This document shows positions 1-8,943 of a DNA stretch of 55,999 bases, piece after piece. Source of the DNA: Dietzia massiliensis. GTDB taxonomy: Bacteria > Actinomycetota > Actinomycetes > Mycobacteriales > Mycobacteriaceae. The DNA is taken from positions 1-55,999 of the forward strand of contig NZ_JAHBAV010000020.1 of NCBI RefSeq assembly GCF_018390595.1, in the 5' to 3' direction. The notes under the pieces are model-generated. The model did not search any database, was not told where the DNA came from, and saw nothing but the letters and a program-made list of their open reading frames with translations. How positions within the stretch are numbered: position 1 is the first letter of the stretch; the number at the start of each line of letters is the position of its first letter. A program made the translations under genes and the position numbers.

Positions 1-587
1 GAGCCGGTGGGGCTCCGCTGACGCCGCGCGCGCAGGCCAAGGCGCGGCGGCGGGGGGAGATCCTCGCCGCCGCCGCCCGGCTCATGGCGCGCCGCGGGTT
101 CCACGCCGTGCGCCTCGACGACATCGGTGCCGAGGTGGGCATCTCCGGCCCCGGCATGTACCGCTACTTCTCCTCCAAGGAGGACGTGCTCGCCGAGATG
201 CTGCTCGACATCTCCCGGCGGCTGCGCGACGGCGGTCGCGCGGCGGTGGAGCGCGGCGGCGACCCGGACCGGGTGCTCGACGCCCTGCTCGCCGTCCACG
301 TCGACTTCGTGGCCACCGAGCCCGACCTCATCAGCGTGCAGTTCCGCGACCTGGGCTCGCTGCCCGCCGCACCGAGGCACGAGGTGCGGACCCTGCAGCG
401 CGAGTACGCCGAACTGTGGGTCGACGCCCTCGTACGCCTGCGGCCCGAGTTGTCCTCCACTCAGGCGCGCGCGCACGTCCACGCGGTGTTCGGGCTGCTC
501 AACTCGAGCCCGCGCCTGCCCGCGATGGCCGAGGCCGACCTGCGCGCCGTCCTCACCACGATGGCGTCGGCGGCCCTGCGGTCGTGA
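1..587 (+). CDS. TetR/AcrR family transcriptional regulator (5' end outside window)
   Basis: The frame is open from the first complete codon at position 3, so the N-terminus is missing; about 194 residues are visible. Visible residues about 15–60 form the TetR helix-turn-helix, with recognition helix ending MYRYFSSKEDVL; the rest is an all-helical ligand domain with no recognisable ligand motif. The C-terminal helix AVFGLLNSSP resembles, from memory, the Rv2506-type regulators that accompany accD1–accA1–fadE19 clusters in mycobacteria, and such a cluster begins at 10.8 kb here. Control of that operon is therefore plausible but unproven. The gene converges on the oxidoreductase gene, with a repeat-rich 206-bp gap between them. 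Confidence 0.9.
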   Translation, partial: AGGAPLTPRAQAKARRRGEILAAAARLMARRGFHAVRLDDIGAEVGISGPGMYRYFSSKEDVLAEMLLDISRRLRDGGRAAVERGGDPDRVLDALLAVHVDFVATEPDLISVQFRDLGSLPAAPRHEVRTLQREYAELWVDALVRLRPELSSTQARAHVHAVFGLLNSSPRLPAMAEADLRAVLTTMASAALRS

Positions 588-589
588 CC

Positions 590-682
590 GCGGGGCCGGC
601 GGGCCGCGGACCGACCCGACGCCGAGCCGGCGGGCTGCAGACCGACCCAACGCCGAGCCGGCGGGCCGCGGACCGACCCAAC
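590..682. repeat. Three tandem 31-bp repeats
   Basis: Three head-to-tail units start at 590, 621 and 652. Each contains the core GCCGGCGGGC followed by GACCGACCC(A/G)AC. Units two and three differ at only a few positions; unit one is slightly more diverged at its start. The array begins two bases after the tetR stop and runs up to the inverted repeat at 687. It is non-coding in any convincing frame. Confidence 0.85.
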
Positions 683-686
683 GCCG

Positions 687-758
687 AAATCCGCTACCCT
701 CCGTCCGGATCCGCTGCTCCCATAGGGGTAGCGGATCCGGAGCGGGAGTAGCGGATTT
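687..758. terminator. Long imperfect inverted repeat between convergent genes
   Basis: The arms 687–721 and 725–758 pair almost throughout. The outer AAATCCGCTAC pairs perfectly with GTAGCGGATTT, and the inner TCCGGATCCGCT pairs with its complement around a 3-base centre. The plus strand continues as a short T run (756–759), and the minus strand ends in ATTTC. This fits a bidirectional terminator for tetR and the oxidoreductase gene, or a mobile palindromic repeat that serves as one. The motif TCCGCT(A/G)C occurs four times in the structure. Confidence 0.65.
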
Positions 759-793
759 TCCGAGCGGGGTGGGGCGCGGCGGCGGGTCGGGCG

Positions 794-3700
794 TCAGCCC
801 AGGGCGGCCCGGAGGCGGGCAAGCTCCTCGCGGTAGCGCTCGACGTTCGCCAGTTTGACCTCCTCGTAGCCGCGGACCATGTCCGGTAGCTCGGCCAGCG
901 CCACCGCGGTGCCGCGCCAGGTCGCGTCCCGGCCCGCGGGGCCGGCTCGCCGCAGGTCGTCCAAGAGCTCGTCGACCAGGGTGCGGTACTCGTCCAGCAG
1001 CTCCCGCTCGACCCGGCGGACCCCGGCGTAGCCGAACACGTCCAGCGGGGTGCCGCGCAGCCGCTTCATCCGGGCCAGTGCCCGCATCGCCGGCATGGCC
1101 TTCGGCCCGAGCGAGATCTTCTTCTTCATCCCCAGTGCCCGCAGCGCCGGCGGGTGGAGCTGCAGTCTGGCCACCGCCCCCTCGCCCCAGTCCTCGTCCA
1201 GCTGTGCGGCGAATTCCGGATCGATCGCCAGGCGGGCGACCTCGTACTCGTCCTTGTAGGCCATCAGCTTGAACAGGTTCCGCGCCACCGCCAGGGCGAG
1301 CGGCTCGGACGCCGAACCGGCCGGGGCGCCGTCCTGCAGCGTCTCGGCGTCGCGCACCGCCTCCACCCGCCGGACGTAGTCGGCGGCGTACGCCTCGTCC
1401 TGGTAGGCGACGAGCTCGTCGACCCGCCGGGCCACCACGGCACGCAGCTCGTCCGAGGCCTCCGCGCCGAGCCCGGCGAGCGCCCGCGCGGCGGCGGGGG
1501 AGGGCTCGTACGCCCCGGAGGTGGCCGCGGTCGCCGGGCGGTGGAGCGTGTCGAGCAGCGCGGACAGGGCCTGCGGGTCCGCGACGGCCTGCCGGCCCCG
1601 GCGGAACGCCTGGAGGTTCGACTCGACCGCGACGCCGTTGAGTTCGACGGCCCTCTCGATCGATTCGGCCGAGATGGGCAGGGCCCCGCTCTGGTACGCC
1701 GCGCCCACCATGAACATGTTGGCCGTCTGCGTGGAGCCGAAGAGCTTCTCCGTGAGCTCGCCCGGGTCCAGGTAGATGCCGCGGGCGGCGGCCCGGTCGA
1801 TGGCGGCCTGGATGTCCGACGTGGCGGGGTAGTGCTCGGAGGTGTCGATCACCATCTTCCCGGTGGGGATCCGCGTGGTGGACACGACCGCCGTCGTGCG
1901 ATCGGGGTGGGCGACCTTGAGGTGCTTGTCGTCGGCACCCACGAGCCCGTCGCAACACAGGTAGAGATCGCAGTCCCCCGCGCCGATCTTGGGGGGCTGC
2001 TCCACGGGCGTCCGCGAGACGCGGACGTCGGAGACGACCGCGCCGCCCTTCTGGGCGAGGCCGGTCATGTCGAGGGTCCGCGCGGAGTTGCCGTCGAGCA
2101 CGGCCGCCGTGGCCAGCACCGCCGAGACGGTGACGATCCCGGTCCCGCCGATGCCCGTGAGCCGCAGCGAGAATTCGCGCTCGGCGTCGATGTCTGCGCG
2201 CTCGGGTTCGGGCAGCTCCGCCGCGTCCAGGGACGGCGCGGTGGCCACCCGCTCGGTGCGGGCTCCGGGCACGACGGTCACGAAGGCGGGACAGTCACCC
2301 TGCAGACACGAGAAGTCGAGGTTGCACGTCGACTGGTCGATCTGCGTCTTGCGCCCGAACTCGGTGTCGACCGGGTGCACGGACAGGCAGTTGGACTTCC
2401 TGCCGCAGTCGCCGCACCCCTCGCAGATGCGCTCGTTGATCACCACGCGCTGATCCGGCGTGGGGTAGTCGCCGCGCTTGCGGTGGCGGCGCTTCTCCGC
2501 GGCGCAGTACTGGTCGTGGACCAGCACCGTCACACCGGGCACGGCGGCGAGTTCCTGCTGGACCTCGAGGGTCTCCGTGCGGTCGCGGACCTCCACGCCG
2601 CGCGGCAGTCCGCGGGCCCTCGTCGCCTTGACGTCGTCGGTGGTGACGACGATCTTCGCGACCTTCTCCGCCTGCAGCAGGCGCACGATCTCGGGCAGGC
2701 TCATCTCGCCGACCGGGTCCTGGCCGCCGGTCATGGCGACCGTGCCGTTGTAGAGCAGCTTGTAGGTGATGTTGTCCCCGGAGGCCACCGCCGCCCGCAG
2801 CGCGAGTGACCCGGAGTGCATGAAGGTGCCGTCGCCGACGTTCTGCACCATGTGCCGCTCGTCGAGGAACGGCGCCATCCCCGTCCACTGGATTCCCTCG
2901 CCGCCCATCTGGGTGACGCCGGTGACGTGGCCGACCTGCTGCTCGTCCATCATGAGCACCATCGCGTGGCAGCCGATTCCGCCGCCGACGAGAGTCCCGT
3001 CCGCGACCTTGGTCGAGCTGTTGTGCGGGCAGCCCGAGCAGAAGTACGGGGTGCGCGAGGCCGCGAGCGGCAGTGCGATGCGGGTGCGGACGCGCCCCGG
3101 GCCGTCGAGCCAGGCGCTGGCGGAGGCGATCCCGTGGACGGTGCCGAGCCGCTGCGCGAGGCCGCGGGTCACCGAGTCCACATCGAGTTCGCCGAAGCGG
3201 CTGAACAGCGTCGACCCGTCCTCGTGGGCCTTGCCGACGACGTTGGCCACCCCGGGCTTGCGGAACTGGATGTCGCGGATCATGGTCTCGATGAAGTCGC
3301 GCTTCTCCTCCACGACGATCACCTCGTCGAGCCCGGACATGAACTCGTCGAGAATCGTGCGTTCGAGCGGGTAGATCATTCCGAGCTTGAGGATCCGGAT
3401 CCCCCGTCGGCCCAGCTCGTCGTCGCCGATCCCGAGACGGCGCAGCGACTCCCGCACGTCGAGGTACGTCTTGCCGGCCGCGACGATCCCGATCCGGTCG
3501 TCGGCGGTCGACTGCACGATCCGGTTGAGCCGGTTGAGGCGGGCGTACTCCAGGGCGCGGGGGAGGCGGATGGTGAGCTGGTTCTGCTCGAGCTCCATGA
3601 GGTTCGAGCCGAGGAGATGCCCGGAGGGCACGTGCGGACTGGTGCCGAGATCGCCGTAGACGGGCAGGATCCGGTCGGGGTCCACGAGCGCGGTCGACGA

Positions 3701-4420
3701 GGCGTCCGCCACGTGCGCGGAGATCTTCAGCGCCGACCAGAGCCCGGAGACGCGGGAGAGGATCGCCGCGTGCACGCCGAAGTCCAGGACGTCCTGCGAA
3801 TCGGCCGGGTACAGGGTGGGCATGTAGAGGTCGGCGAGAGCGAGCTCCGACGCGCACGGCACGGTCGAGGACTTGGCCCCGGGGTCGTCGCCCACCATCA
3901 CCACGGCGCCCCCGTTCGGATCGGTGCCGATGAGGTTGGCGTGCCGTAAGGCGTCGGTGGCGCGGTCCAGGCCCGGCGCCTTGCCGTACCAGTAGCCCAC
4001 CACGCCCTGCAGCGGGGCGCCGCGGGTGTGGGCGGTCGCGCGCAGGGTGCCGGTGCGGCGTGCCAGTTGCGAGCCCATCACCGCCGTCGCGCCGGCCTCC
4101 TCGTTGAGGGCCGGACGGTGCACGATGTCGAACGGGTCGAGGAACTCCGCACGCCGGGCCAGCTCGAGGTCGTAGCCGGCGAGAGGTGATCCCTCGTAGC
4201 CGCTCACCAGGCTCGCGGTGAGCAGGTTCTGGCGCCGGTCCAGCCGGGCGCGGTCGCGGACCGTCCGGACGAGCGCCTGGATTCCCGTCAGGTAGATGGT
4301 GCCGCTCTCGCGCGTGTAGCGGTCGGAGAGGGAGAACGATCCGGCGTCCGCCCGCCCGAACCGGGGGAGGTCGTCGTGGGTGCCGCTCGAGGGGCCGAGA
4401 AGAGAGGTCATGATCAACAC
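794..4420 (-). CDS. Fused indolepyruvate (2-oxoacid) ferredoxin oxidoreductase
   Basis: A single 1208-residue chain that combines the subunits of arylpyruvate/2-oxoacid ferredoxin oxidoreductases, which oxidatively decarboxylate 2-oxoacids from amino-acid transamination to acyl-CoA. The N-terminal half holds the pyruvate-binding and thiamine-diphosphate regions (CSGCPHNSS near residue 462, then a GDG TPP motif). A ferredoxin-like cysteine cluster follows (CEGCGDCGRKSNC near 667 and CNLDFSCLQGDC near 705). The gamma-type domain starts near 750 (LTGIGGTGIVTVSAVLAT), followed by a family-specific C-terminal region. The listed start is GTG at 4420; ATG at 4411 is an equally good alternative. A divergent Lrp/AsnC gene suggests induction by an amino acid or its keto acid. 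Confidence 0.93.
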   Translation of the reverse strand: MLIMTSLLGPSSGTHDDLPRFGRADAGSFSLSDRYTRESGTIYLTGIQALVRTVRDRARLDRRQNLLTASLVSGYEGSPLAGYDLELARRAEFLDPFDIVHRPALNEEAGATAVMGSQLARRTGTLRATAHTRGAPLQGVVGYWYGKAPGLDRATDALRHANLIGTDPNGGAVVMVGDDPGAKSSTVPCASELALADLYMPTLYPADSQDVLDFGVHAAILSRVSGLWSALKISAHVADASSTALVDPDRILPVYGDLGTSPHVPSGHLLGSNLMELEQNQLTIRLPRALEYARLNRLNRIVQSTADDRIGIVAAGKTYLDVRESLRRLGIGDDELGRRGIRILKLGMIYPLERTILDEFMSGLDEVIVVEEKRDFIETMIRDIQFRKPGVANVVGKAHEDGSTLFSRFGELDVDSVTRGLAQRLGTVHGIASASAWLDGPGRVRTRIALPLAASRTPYFCSGCPHNSSTKVADGTLVGGGIGCHAMVLMMDEQQVGHVTGVTQMGGEGIQWTGMAPFLDERHMVQNVGDGTFMHSGSLALRAAVASGDNITYKLLYNGTVAMTGGQDPVGEMSLPEIVRLLQAEKVAKIVVTTDDVKATRARGLPRGVEVRDRTETLEVQQELAAVPGVTVLVHDQYCAAEKRRHRKRGDYPTPDQRVVINERICEGCGDCGRKSNCLSVHPVDTEFGRKTQIDQSTCNLDFSCLQGDCPAFVTVVPGARTERVATAPSLDAAELPEPERADIDAEREFSLRLTGIGGTGIVTVSAVLATAAVLDGNSARTLDMTGLAQKGGAVVSDVRVSRTPVEQPPKIGAGDCDLYLCCDGLVGADDKHLKVAHPDRTTAVVSTTRIPTGKMVIDTSEHYPATSDIQAAIDRAAARGIYLDPGELTEKLFGSTQTANMFMVGAAYQSGALPISAESIERAVELNGVAVESNLQAFRRGRQAVADPQALSALLDTLHRPATAATSGAYEPSPAAARALAGLGAEASDELRAVVARRVDELVAYQDEAYAADYVRRVEAVRDAETLQDGAPAGSASEPLALAVARNLFKLMAYKDEYEVARLAIDPEFAAQLDEDWGEGAVARLQLHPPALRALGMKKKISLGPKAMPAMRALARMKRLRGTPLDVFGYAGVRRVERELLDEYRTLVDELLDDLRRAGPAGRDATWRGTAVALAELPDMVRGYEEVKLANVERYREELARLRAALG

Positions 4421-4531
4421 CTGGCCTGTGTGACGTCGTGGGTCTCTCCCTCAGGCTAGGACGGAATGTGAGGCGCGTCACGCGGTCATAGATCGGGCGC
4501 ACACTCTGCACAACCGGAAGCGTCCGTTCCT

Positions 4532-4550
4532 CAACTAACTGGGCCAGTTG
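4532..4550. promoter_or_regulatory. Candidate Lrp/AsnC operator
   Basis: CAACTAACTGGGCCAGTTG contains AACTGG and CCAGTT half-sites around one central base. It lies in the 158-bp gap between the divergent oxidoreductase and Lrp/AsnC genes, 29 bp before the latter's start. Dyad sites in such gaps commonly serve autoregulation and control of the neighbour. No footprint can be inferred from sequence alone. Confidence 0.4.
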
Positions 4551-4578
4551 CCCTCTCGTCGTCGTCTACCGTGGACAC

Positions 4579-5046
4579 ATGGAACACGCACCCCAGTTGG
4601 ACGATACGGACCGGCGCCTTCTCCGGGTGGTCATGGCCGACCCCCGAGTCGGCGTCCGCGAGTTCTCCCGACGGCTCGGGGTGGCCCGGGGCACCGCGCA
4701 GGCGCGGCTCGACAAGTTGGAGGCCCGCGGCGTCCTCGCCTCCTGGGCGCCCCGGCTGGACCCCGCCGCCCTCGGCTACCCGCTCGGCGCGCTGGTCCAC
4801 ATCCAGCTGGCGCAGGCGGAGCTCGAGTCGACGTGCGCGGGCCTGGCGGAGGTCCGCGAGGTGCTCGAGGTGATGAGCGTGGCGGGGGAGTTCGACCTCG
4901 TCTGCCGCGTGGTGGCCCGCGACCACGCGCACCTCGAGGAGGTGTTCAGCGCGATCATCTCGACCCCGGGGGTGCTCCGCACGCGCACCGAGGTGATCCT
5001 GCGCCAGCGCGTGGGGCCGCGCGCCACGCAGCTCCTCGGCGACTGA
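4579..5046 (+). CDS. Lrp/AsnC family transcriptional regulator
   Basis: A 155-residue protein of normal family length. Residues about 8–55 form the N-terminal helix-turn-helix (LDDTDRRLLRVVMADPRVGVREF … ARGTAQARLDKLEARGVL); residues about 70–145 form the RAM ligand-binding/oligomerisation domain. Such proteins sense amino acids and usually control the adjacent catabolic gene. Divergent placement next to the indolepyruvate oxidoreductase makes that enzyme the likely target, with an aromatic or branched-chain amino acid as the likely signal (inference). No other regulator lies nearby for this unit. Confidence 0.93.
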   Translation: MEHAPQLDDTDRRLLRVVMADPRVGVREFSRRLGVARGTAQARLDKLEARGVLASWAPRLDPAALGYPLGALVHIQLAQAELESTCAGLAEVREVLEVMSVAGEFDLVCRVVARDHAHLEEVFSAIISTPGVLRTRTEVILRQRVGPRATQLLGD

Positions 5047-5087
5047 GCCGCGGGGCGCGCGAGCACCCGCCCGCCCGCGCGCCACGC

Positions 5088-5864
5088 TCAGCTCGCCGGG
5101 GTGTCCCGCCGCAGGACCAGGTAGGCCAGGGCGCCGGCGAGCACGGCGACGACCATCAGGTAGGCGCTCCCGCTGAGGGCGGTCTGCGCCGCGAACCACT
5201 CGGCGATCCGCGGCCAGCCGATGTTCTGCACGGCCAGTAGCAGCGCGACGGCGAGGCCGGCGATGACCGCGATCACCGCGGTCCAGAACCCGATGAGGGA
5301 CAGGCGCCGGAACGTCGCGGCCGCGAGGAAACCCACCAACATCACGGCGAGGGTGAGCGTCCCGGCCAGGAGGCCCGCCCCCGCCAGGCCGTGACTGCCG
5401 GTCGCGAACGGCAGGTCGAACTGGTAGGCGTGGATGCCGAACCCGTCCGTGGCCCGCTCGATCGCGGCCCCGGCCACGAAGGCGACGCCGAACGCCGCCG
5501 ACACCGCCGCGAACGCCAGGTAGGCGCCGAGGACGAACGTGCGCCGGCTGAAGCTCAACGCCATGGCGAACGGCATGGTCTGGGTGACCGTGTAGGCGGC
5601 CATGAATCCGAGCGTCCAGATCGCGGACTGGGCGGCTCCGCTGTACATCGGTTCGCCTGCTGTGCGGTCGTCGGCGATCGCGGCGATCCAGAACGTGATG
5701 CCCACGGACACCGCCCACGACAACAGGGAGACCATCACCGGCACCACGACGAAGTTGCTGCGCACGATGAACTGGAGCCGGAACGCGGACAGGATCCGTG
5801 AGGACGTGGCGGACGGCGTGGTGGTGCCGGTGGAGGCGGCGGCCTCGGCGGTGGCGGACATCAT
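5088..5864 (-). CDS. ABC transporter membrane protein
   Basis: A 258-residue protein with about six hydrophobic helices after a 30-residue polar N-terminus (SRILSAFRLQFIVRS precedes helix 1). There is no periplasmic-binding-protein partner. Its ATG overlaps the stop of the upstream ATPase gene by 4 bp, and that gene overlaps a GntR gene in the same way, giving a regulator–ATPase–permease operon like YtrA-type systems. These usually respond to envelope stress or cell-wall antibiotics, but the substrate here cannot be read from sequence. Confidence 0.8.
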   Translation of the reverse strand: MMSATAEAAASTGTTTPSATSSRILSAFRLQFIVRSNFVVVPVMVSLLSWAVSVGITFWIAAIADDRTAGEPMYSGAAQSAIWTLGFMAAYTVTQTMPFAMALSFSRRTFVLGAYLAFAAVSAAFGVAFVAGAAIERATDGFGIHAYQFDLPFATGSHGLAGAGLLAGTLTLAVMLVGFLAAATFRRLSLIGFWTAVIAVIAGLAVALLLAVQNIGWPRIAEWFAAQTALSGSAYLMVVAVLAGALAYLVLRRDTPAS

Positions 5865-6862
5865 GACGAGACCTCCGAGCTGAGTCCGGTGGTGGTGACG
5901 GCCGGGGCGCCGGGCCCCGGTCCGGTCGGTGACGGTGGTGGCGGTGGTGACGGTGCTTGCGGTGAAGAGGACGACGACGAGGCGCCCGCCGACGTCAGGT
6001 GGACGATCAGCTGCTGGAGCGAGACGGGCACGACCTCGACGCCGTCAGCCCGCGCTCGCTGGTCCTCTAAGGGGTCCTCGGTCCGGCCCGGGGCGCGCAG
6101 GACGGTCGCCCGGAGGGTCCGCCCCATCGACTCGGAGTGGAGCACCCGCCGCGATCCCGCCAGCGAGCGCACGGCGTCGGCGGGGCCGACCAGCGTGACC
6201 GCCCGCCCGCGCAGCGACTCGACGGGCTCGTCGAGCAGGATCCGGCCCCGGTCGATCACCACCACGTTCTCGAGGAGGTGGGCGAGCTCGTCGATGAGGT
6301 GCGTGGACAGGATGAGCGTGCGGGGATGCTCGGTGTAGTCCTGCAGGAGACGGTCGTAGAACAACTGGCGGGCGACCGCGTCGAGGCCCATGTAGGGCTC
6401 GTCGAAGAAGGTCACGTCCGCACGCGAGGCGATCCCCAGGATCACCGCGACGGCGGAGCGCTGGCCCCGCGACATCTTCTTGATCCGCGTCCGGGCGGGG
6501 ACCCGGAAGTCCTCGGCGAGGCGCTCGGCGAGGTCGGCGTCCCAGTTGGGATAGGCCATCGCCGCGGCCTTGAACGCGTGTCGGGCGAAGGAGTCCTCGA
6601 TGTAGCGCTGGTCCTCGCGGATGAAGCAGATGCGGGGGAGCACCTGCTCGTTCTCGTGGGGACGCAGGCCGAAGACGCGGACGTCGCCCGCGCTCGGCCA
6701 GTCCTGGCCGGAGGCGATCGACATGAGCGAGGTCTTGCCGGCGCCGTTGCGTCCCAGCAGGCCGTGGATGACTCCTGCCTCGAACGAGACGGTCACGTCG
6801 TCGAGCGCCGTGGCGTCGCGGTGGTGGCGCGAGAGATGGGTGATGTCGATGGCGTTGGTCAT
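5861..6862 (-). CDS. ABC transporter ATP-binding protein
   Basis: A 333-residue ATPase. Walker A is GRNGAGKTS (residues about 38–46), the signature is MSRGQ rather than LSGGQ, and Walker B runs into DEPYMGLD; an H-loop follows in LSTHLIDEL. After the nucleotide-binding domain the chain ends in an unusual low-complexity tail (residues about 285–333) of runs of Ser then Pro/Gly, probably disordered. It is coupled by 4-bp overlaps to the GntR gene upstream and the membrane gene downstream. Confidence 0.9.
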   Translation of the reverse strand: MTNAIDITHLSRHHRDATALDDVTVSFEAGVIHGLLGRNGAGKTSLMSIASGQDWPSAGDVRVFGLRPHENEQVLPRICFIREDQRYIEDSFARHAFKAAAMAYPNWDADLAERLAEDFRVPARTRIKKMSRGQRSAVAVILGIASRADVTFFDEPYMGLDAVARQLFYDRLLQDYTEHPRTLILSTHLIDELAHLLENVVVIDRGRILLDEPVESLRGRAVTLVGPADAVRSLAGSRRVLHSESMGRTLRATVLRAPGRTEDPLEDQRARADGVEVVPVSLQQLIVHLTSAGASSSSSSPQAPSPPPPPSPTGPGPGAPAVTTTGLSSEVSS

Positions 6863-7308
6863 TGCGCCCTCTCCTTGGGTGGGCTGGGGTGTGCGGCGGT
6901 GCGCGGGAGCGTGTCGGAGTGCGGGTACGTGTCGGTATGCGAGTAGGCGGCGGAGCGCGGATAGGCGGCGCGGACCATGTCGACGATCTCCTCGACGTCG
7001 AGCCCGATGGCGCGGCCCTCGGCGACCATTGCTGCCACCACGTCGTCGGTGAACCGCTGTCGTCGTTCCGCGTGCAGGAGTTCGCGGGCCCCGGGCGTGA
7101 CGAACATGCCGAGTCCGCGGCGCTTGGTCAGGATGCCGCGGTCGACCAGGAGGTTGATCCCCTTGGCGGCCGTCGCCGGATTGATGCGGTGGAAGGCGGC
7201 GAGTTCGTTCGTGGACGGCGCACGCTCGCCCTCGGTGAGAGAACCGTCCAGGATCGACGATTCGATCTGTTCGGCGATCTGCACGAAGAGCGGTCTGCCG
7301 TCGTCCAC
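6859..7308 (-). CDS. GntR family regulator, YtrA type
   Basis: A 149-residue regulator. Residues about 10–75 form a winged helix (FVQIAEQIESSILDGSLTEG … STNELAAFHRINPATAAKGI), followed by only a short C-terminal helical segment, as in the YtrA subfamily. Translation starts at GTG (7306–7308). It is the first gene of the ABC operon and is expected to repress it until an effector is sensed. The 60 bp upstream contain an AT-richer patch (GTTAGTTACTCAACTGG around 7333–7350) that probably holds the promoter and operator. Confidence 0.88.
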   Translation of the reverse strand: MDDGRPLFVQIAEQIESSILDGSLTEGERAPSTNELAAFHRINPATAAKGINLLVDRGILTKRRGLGMFVTPGARELLHAERRQRFTDDVVAAMVAEGRAIGLDVEEIVDMVRAAYPRSAAYSHTDTYPHSDTLPRTAAHPSPPKERAQ

Positions 7309-7431
7309 CTGGGCGTCCCCTCGGGTTGGTGGGTTAGTTACTCAACTGGTGAACCATTTGACCTGCGCCGACGTCAATGGCCGCTTCGGCTGTCGGTGCG
7401 GGGGCAGGGTTGTGGCCGCGGGGCGGGGCCG

Positions 7432-8898
7432 TCAGTCCCAGATTCGGGCGAAGGGGTGGGCCGCCTCGTACTCGGAGGCCAGCTCGAGGAGGACGCGATC
7501 GTGCCCGCGGCGTGCCGAGAGGTGGACGCCGATCGGCATGCCGTCCGGTGCCCGGCCCGTGGGCAGCGACACGGCGGGGGAGCCGGCGACGTTCTGCAGC
7601 GGAGTGAAGGTGACCCAGTCGGAGACCCGCTCGAGGTGGGTCTCGAACGGTTGGTCGGCGTCCAGGTATCCGACCTCCGGGGTCTCGTGCGCAACCACCG
7701 GGCTGAGGTAGAGGTCGAGGTCACCGAAGCTCGCGTCGAACTGACGGCGAACTCTGGCCAGCCGCGCGAGTCGGAGGGGCAGGGTCGGCAGTTTCCGCCT
7801 GGCCATCGCGGCCAGTCCGAGGGTGAACGGGTCGAGCCGGTCGTGGGTGAACAGCGGGTCGAACAGGCGATTCCCGCCCGCGGCGGTGCTCAGTGCGAGT
7901 AGTCCCCAGTAGGCGATGAAGTCGTCGCGGAACGACGCGGCGACGGGCGCGCCCACGGGGAGGATCTCGTGGCCGAGTGCGGACAGTCTCTCGGCGGTCT
8001 GCCGCAGCACCGCGAGGCCCGCGGCGTCGGTCGGCCCGCCGGCAGGGCTCGTCTCGACCAAGCCGATCCGCAGGCGCCGCCGCGGCGCGTGATGGACGTG
8101 GCCGATCGGCGGGACGCCGACCGGGCGATACGCGGACTCGAATGCCGTGAGGAAGGCGACGGTGTCCCGCACCGACCGGGTCACGACCGACTGGGAGATG
8201 AGCTTGACGGGCATGGAGGCGGAGAACGACTCGTCGGGGTGCCGACCTCTGCTCGGCTTGAAGCCGACGAGCCCGGTGACCGCGGCCGGGATGCGGATCG
8301 ATCCGCCGCCGTCGTTGGCGTGGGCGATCGGCAGCGCGCCGGCGGCGACGAGCGCCGAGGACCCGCCCGAGGATCCGCCGCTGGTCCGCCCGGTGTTCCA
8401 CGGGTTCCGGGTGACCAGCCCGCCCTGTCTCTCGGTGGCGGCGGTCCAGCCGAACGGTGGCATCGCGGTGGTCCCGACCGGGTTGAGTCCCGTCGCGCGG
8501 AACAGCGGCGCGTAGGGGCCGTCCCGCAGGGCCGGGGTGGCGGGCACCGCGAGCGAGCCCATCCGCATGGGTGAACCGGCCACCCGGACGGCGTCCTTGA
8601 ACGCGCTCGGGACGCCGGCCAACGGGGCGGACAGCTCCGAGGAATCGTGCCGGGCGGCCCGCGCGCGGGCGCGGTCGAAATCGGTGTGGACGAGAGCGCC
8701 GAGCGCGGGGTCCACCGTTGCGCAGCGATCGATCGCCGCCTCGAGGAGTTCGGTGGGCGAGACCTCGCGCCTGCGCACCCTCTGCGCCAGGGCCGTGGCG
8801 TCGTCATAGCCGAGTGCGTCGTCGCGAAAGGCGTGCAGTCGCCGTGGGCCGACGGACGGGTCGGCTGCCGGATCGGCCGTGTCTGTGGCGTCGGTCAC
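7432..8898 (-). CDS. Amidase (amidase-signature family)
   Basis: An amidase-signature hydrolase of 488 residues from the GTG at 8898. An in-frame GTG at 8940 would add 14 residues, but the AAGGGG before it is too close to act as a ribosome binding site. The Ser–cisSer–Lys triad is visible: Lys in AFKDAVRV, the GGSSGGSSA glycine/serine motif, and the nucleophile in DGGGSIRIPAA. It cleaves amide bonds of small molecules, but the family is too broad to name a substrate. It is a single gene, not coupled to its neighbours. Confidence 0.88.
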   Translation of the reverse strand: MTDATDTADPAADPSVGPRRLHAFRDDALGYDDATALAQRVRRREVSPTELLEAAIDRCATVDPALGALVHTDFDRARARAARHDSSELSAPLAGVPSAFKDAVRVAGSPMRMGSLAVPATPALRDGPYAPLFRATGLNPVGTTAMPPFGWTAATERQGGLVTRNPWNTGRTSGGSSGGSSALVAAGALPIAHANDGGGSIRIPAAVTGLVGFKPSRGRHPDESFSASMPVKLISQSVVTRSVRDTVAFLTAFESAYRPVGVPPIGHVHHAPRRRLRIGLVETSPAGGPTDAAGLAVLRQTAERLSALGHEILPVGAPVAASFRDDFIAYWGLLALSTAAGGNRLFDPLFTHDRLDPFTLGLAAMARRKLPTLPLRLARLARVRRQFDASFGDLDLYLSPVVAHETPEVGYLDADQPFETHLERVSDWVTFTPLQNVAGSPAVSLPTGRAPDGMPIGVHLSARRGHDRVLLELASEYEAAHPFARIWD

Positions 8899-8943
8899 GC
8901 CCCCACTGTAGGGCGGTGCGGGCCGGAATTTCGGGTCCACCCC

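Noticed and set aside
1154..2809. Long plus-strand open frame inside the oxidoreductase gene
   Set aside because: Shadow of the minus-strand gene, with His/Arg/Gly-rich product and no recognisable domain.
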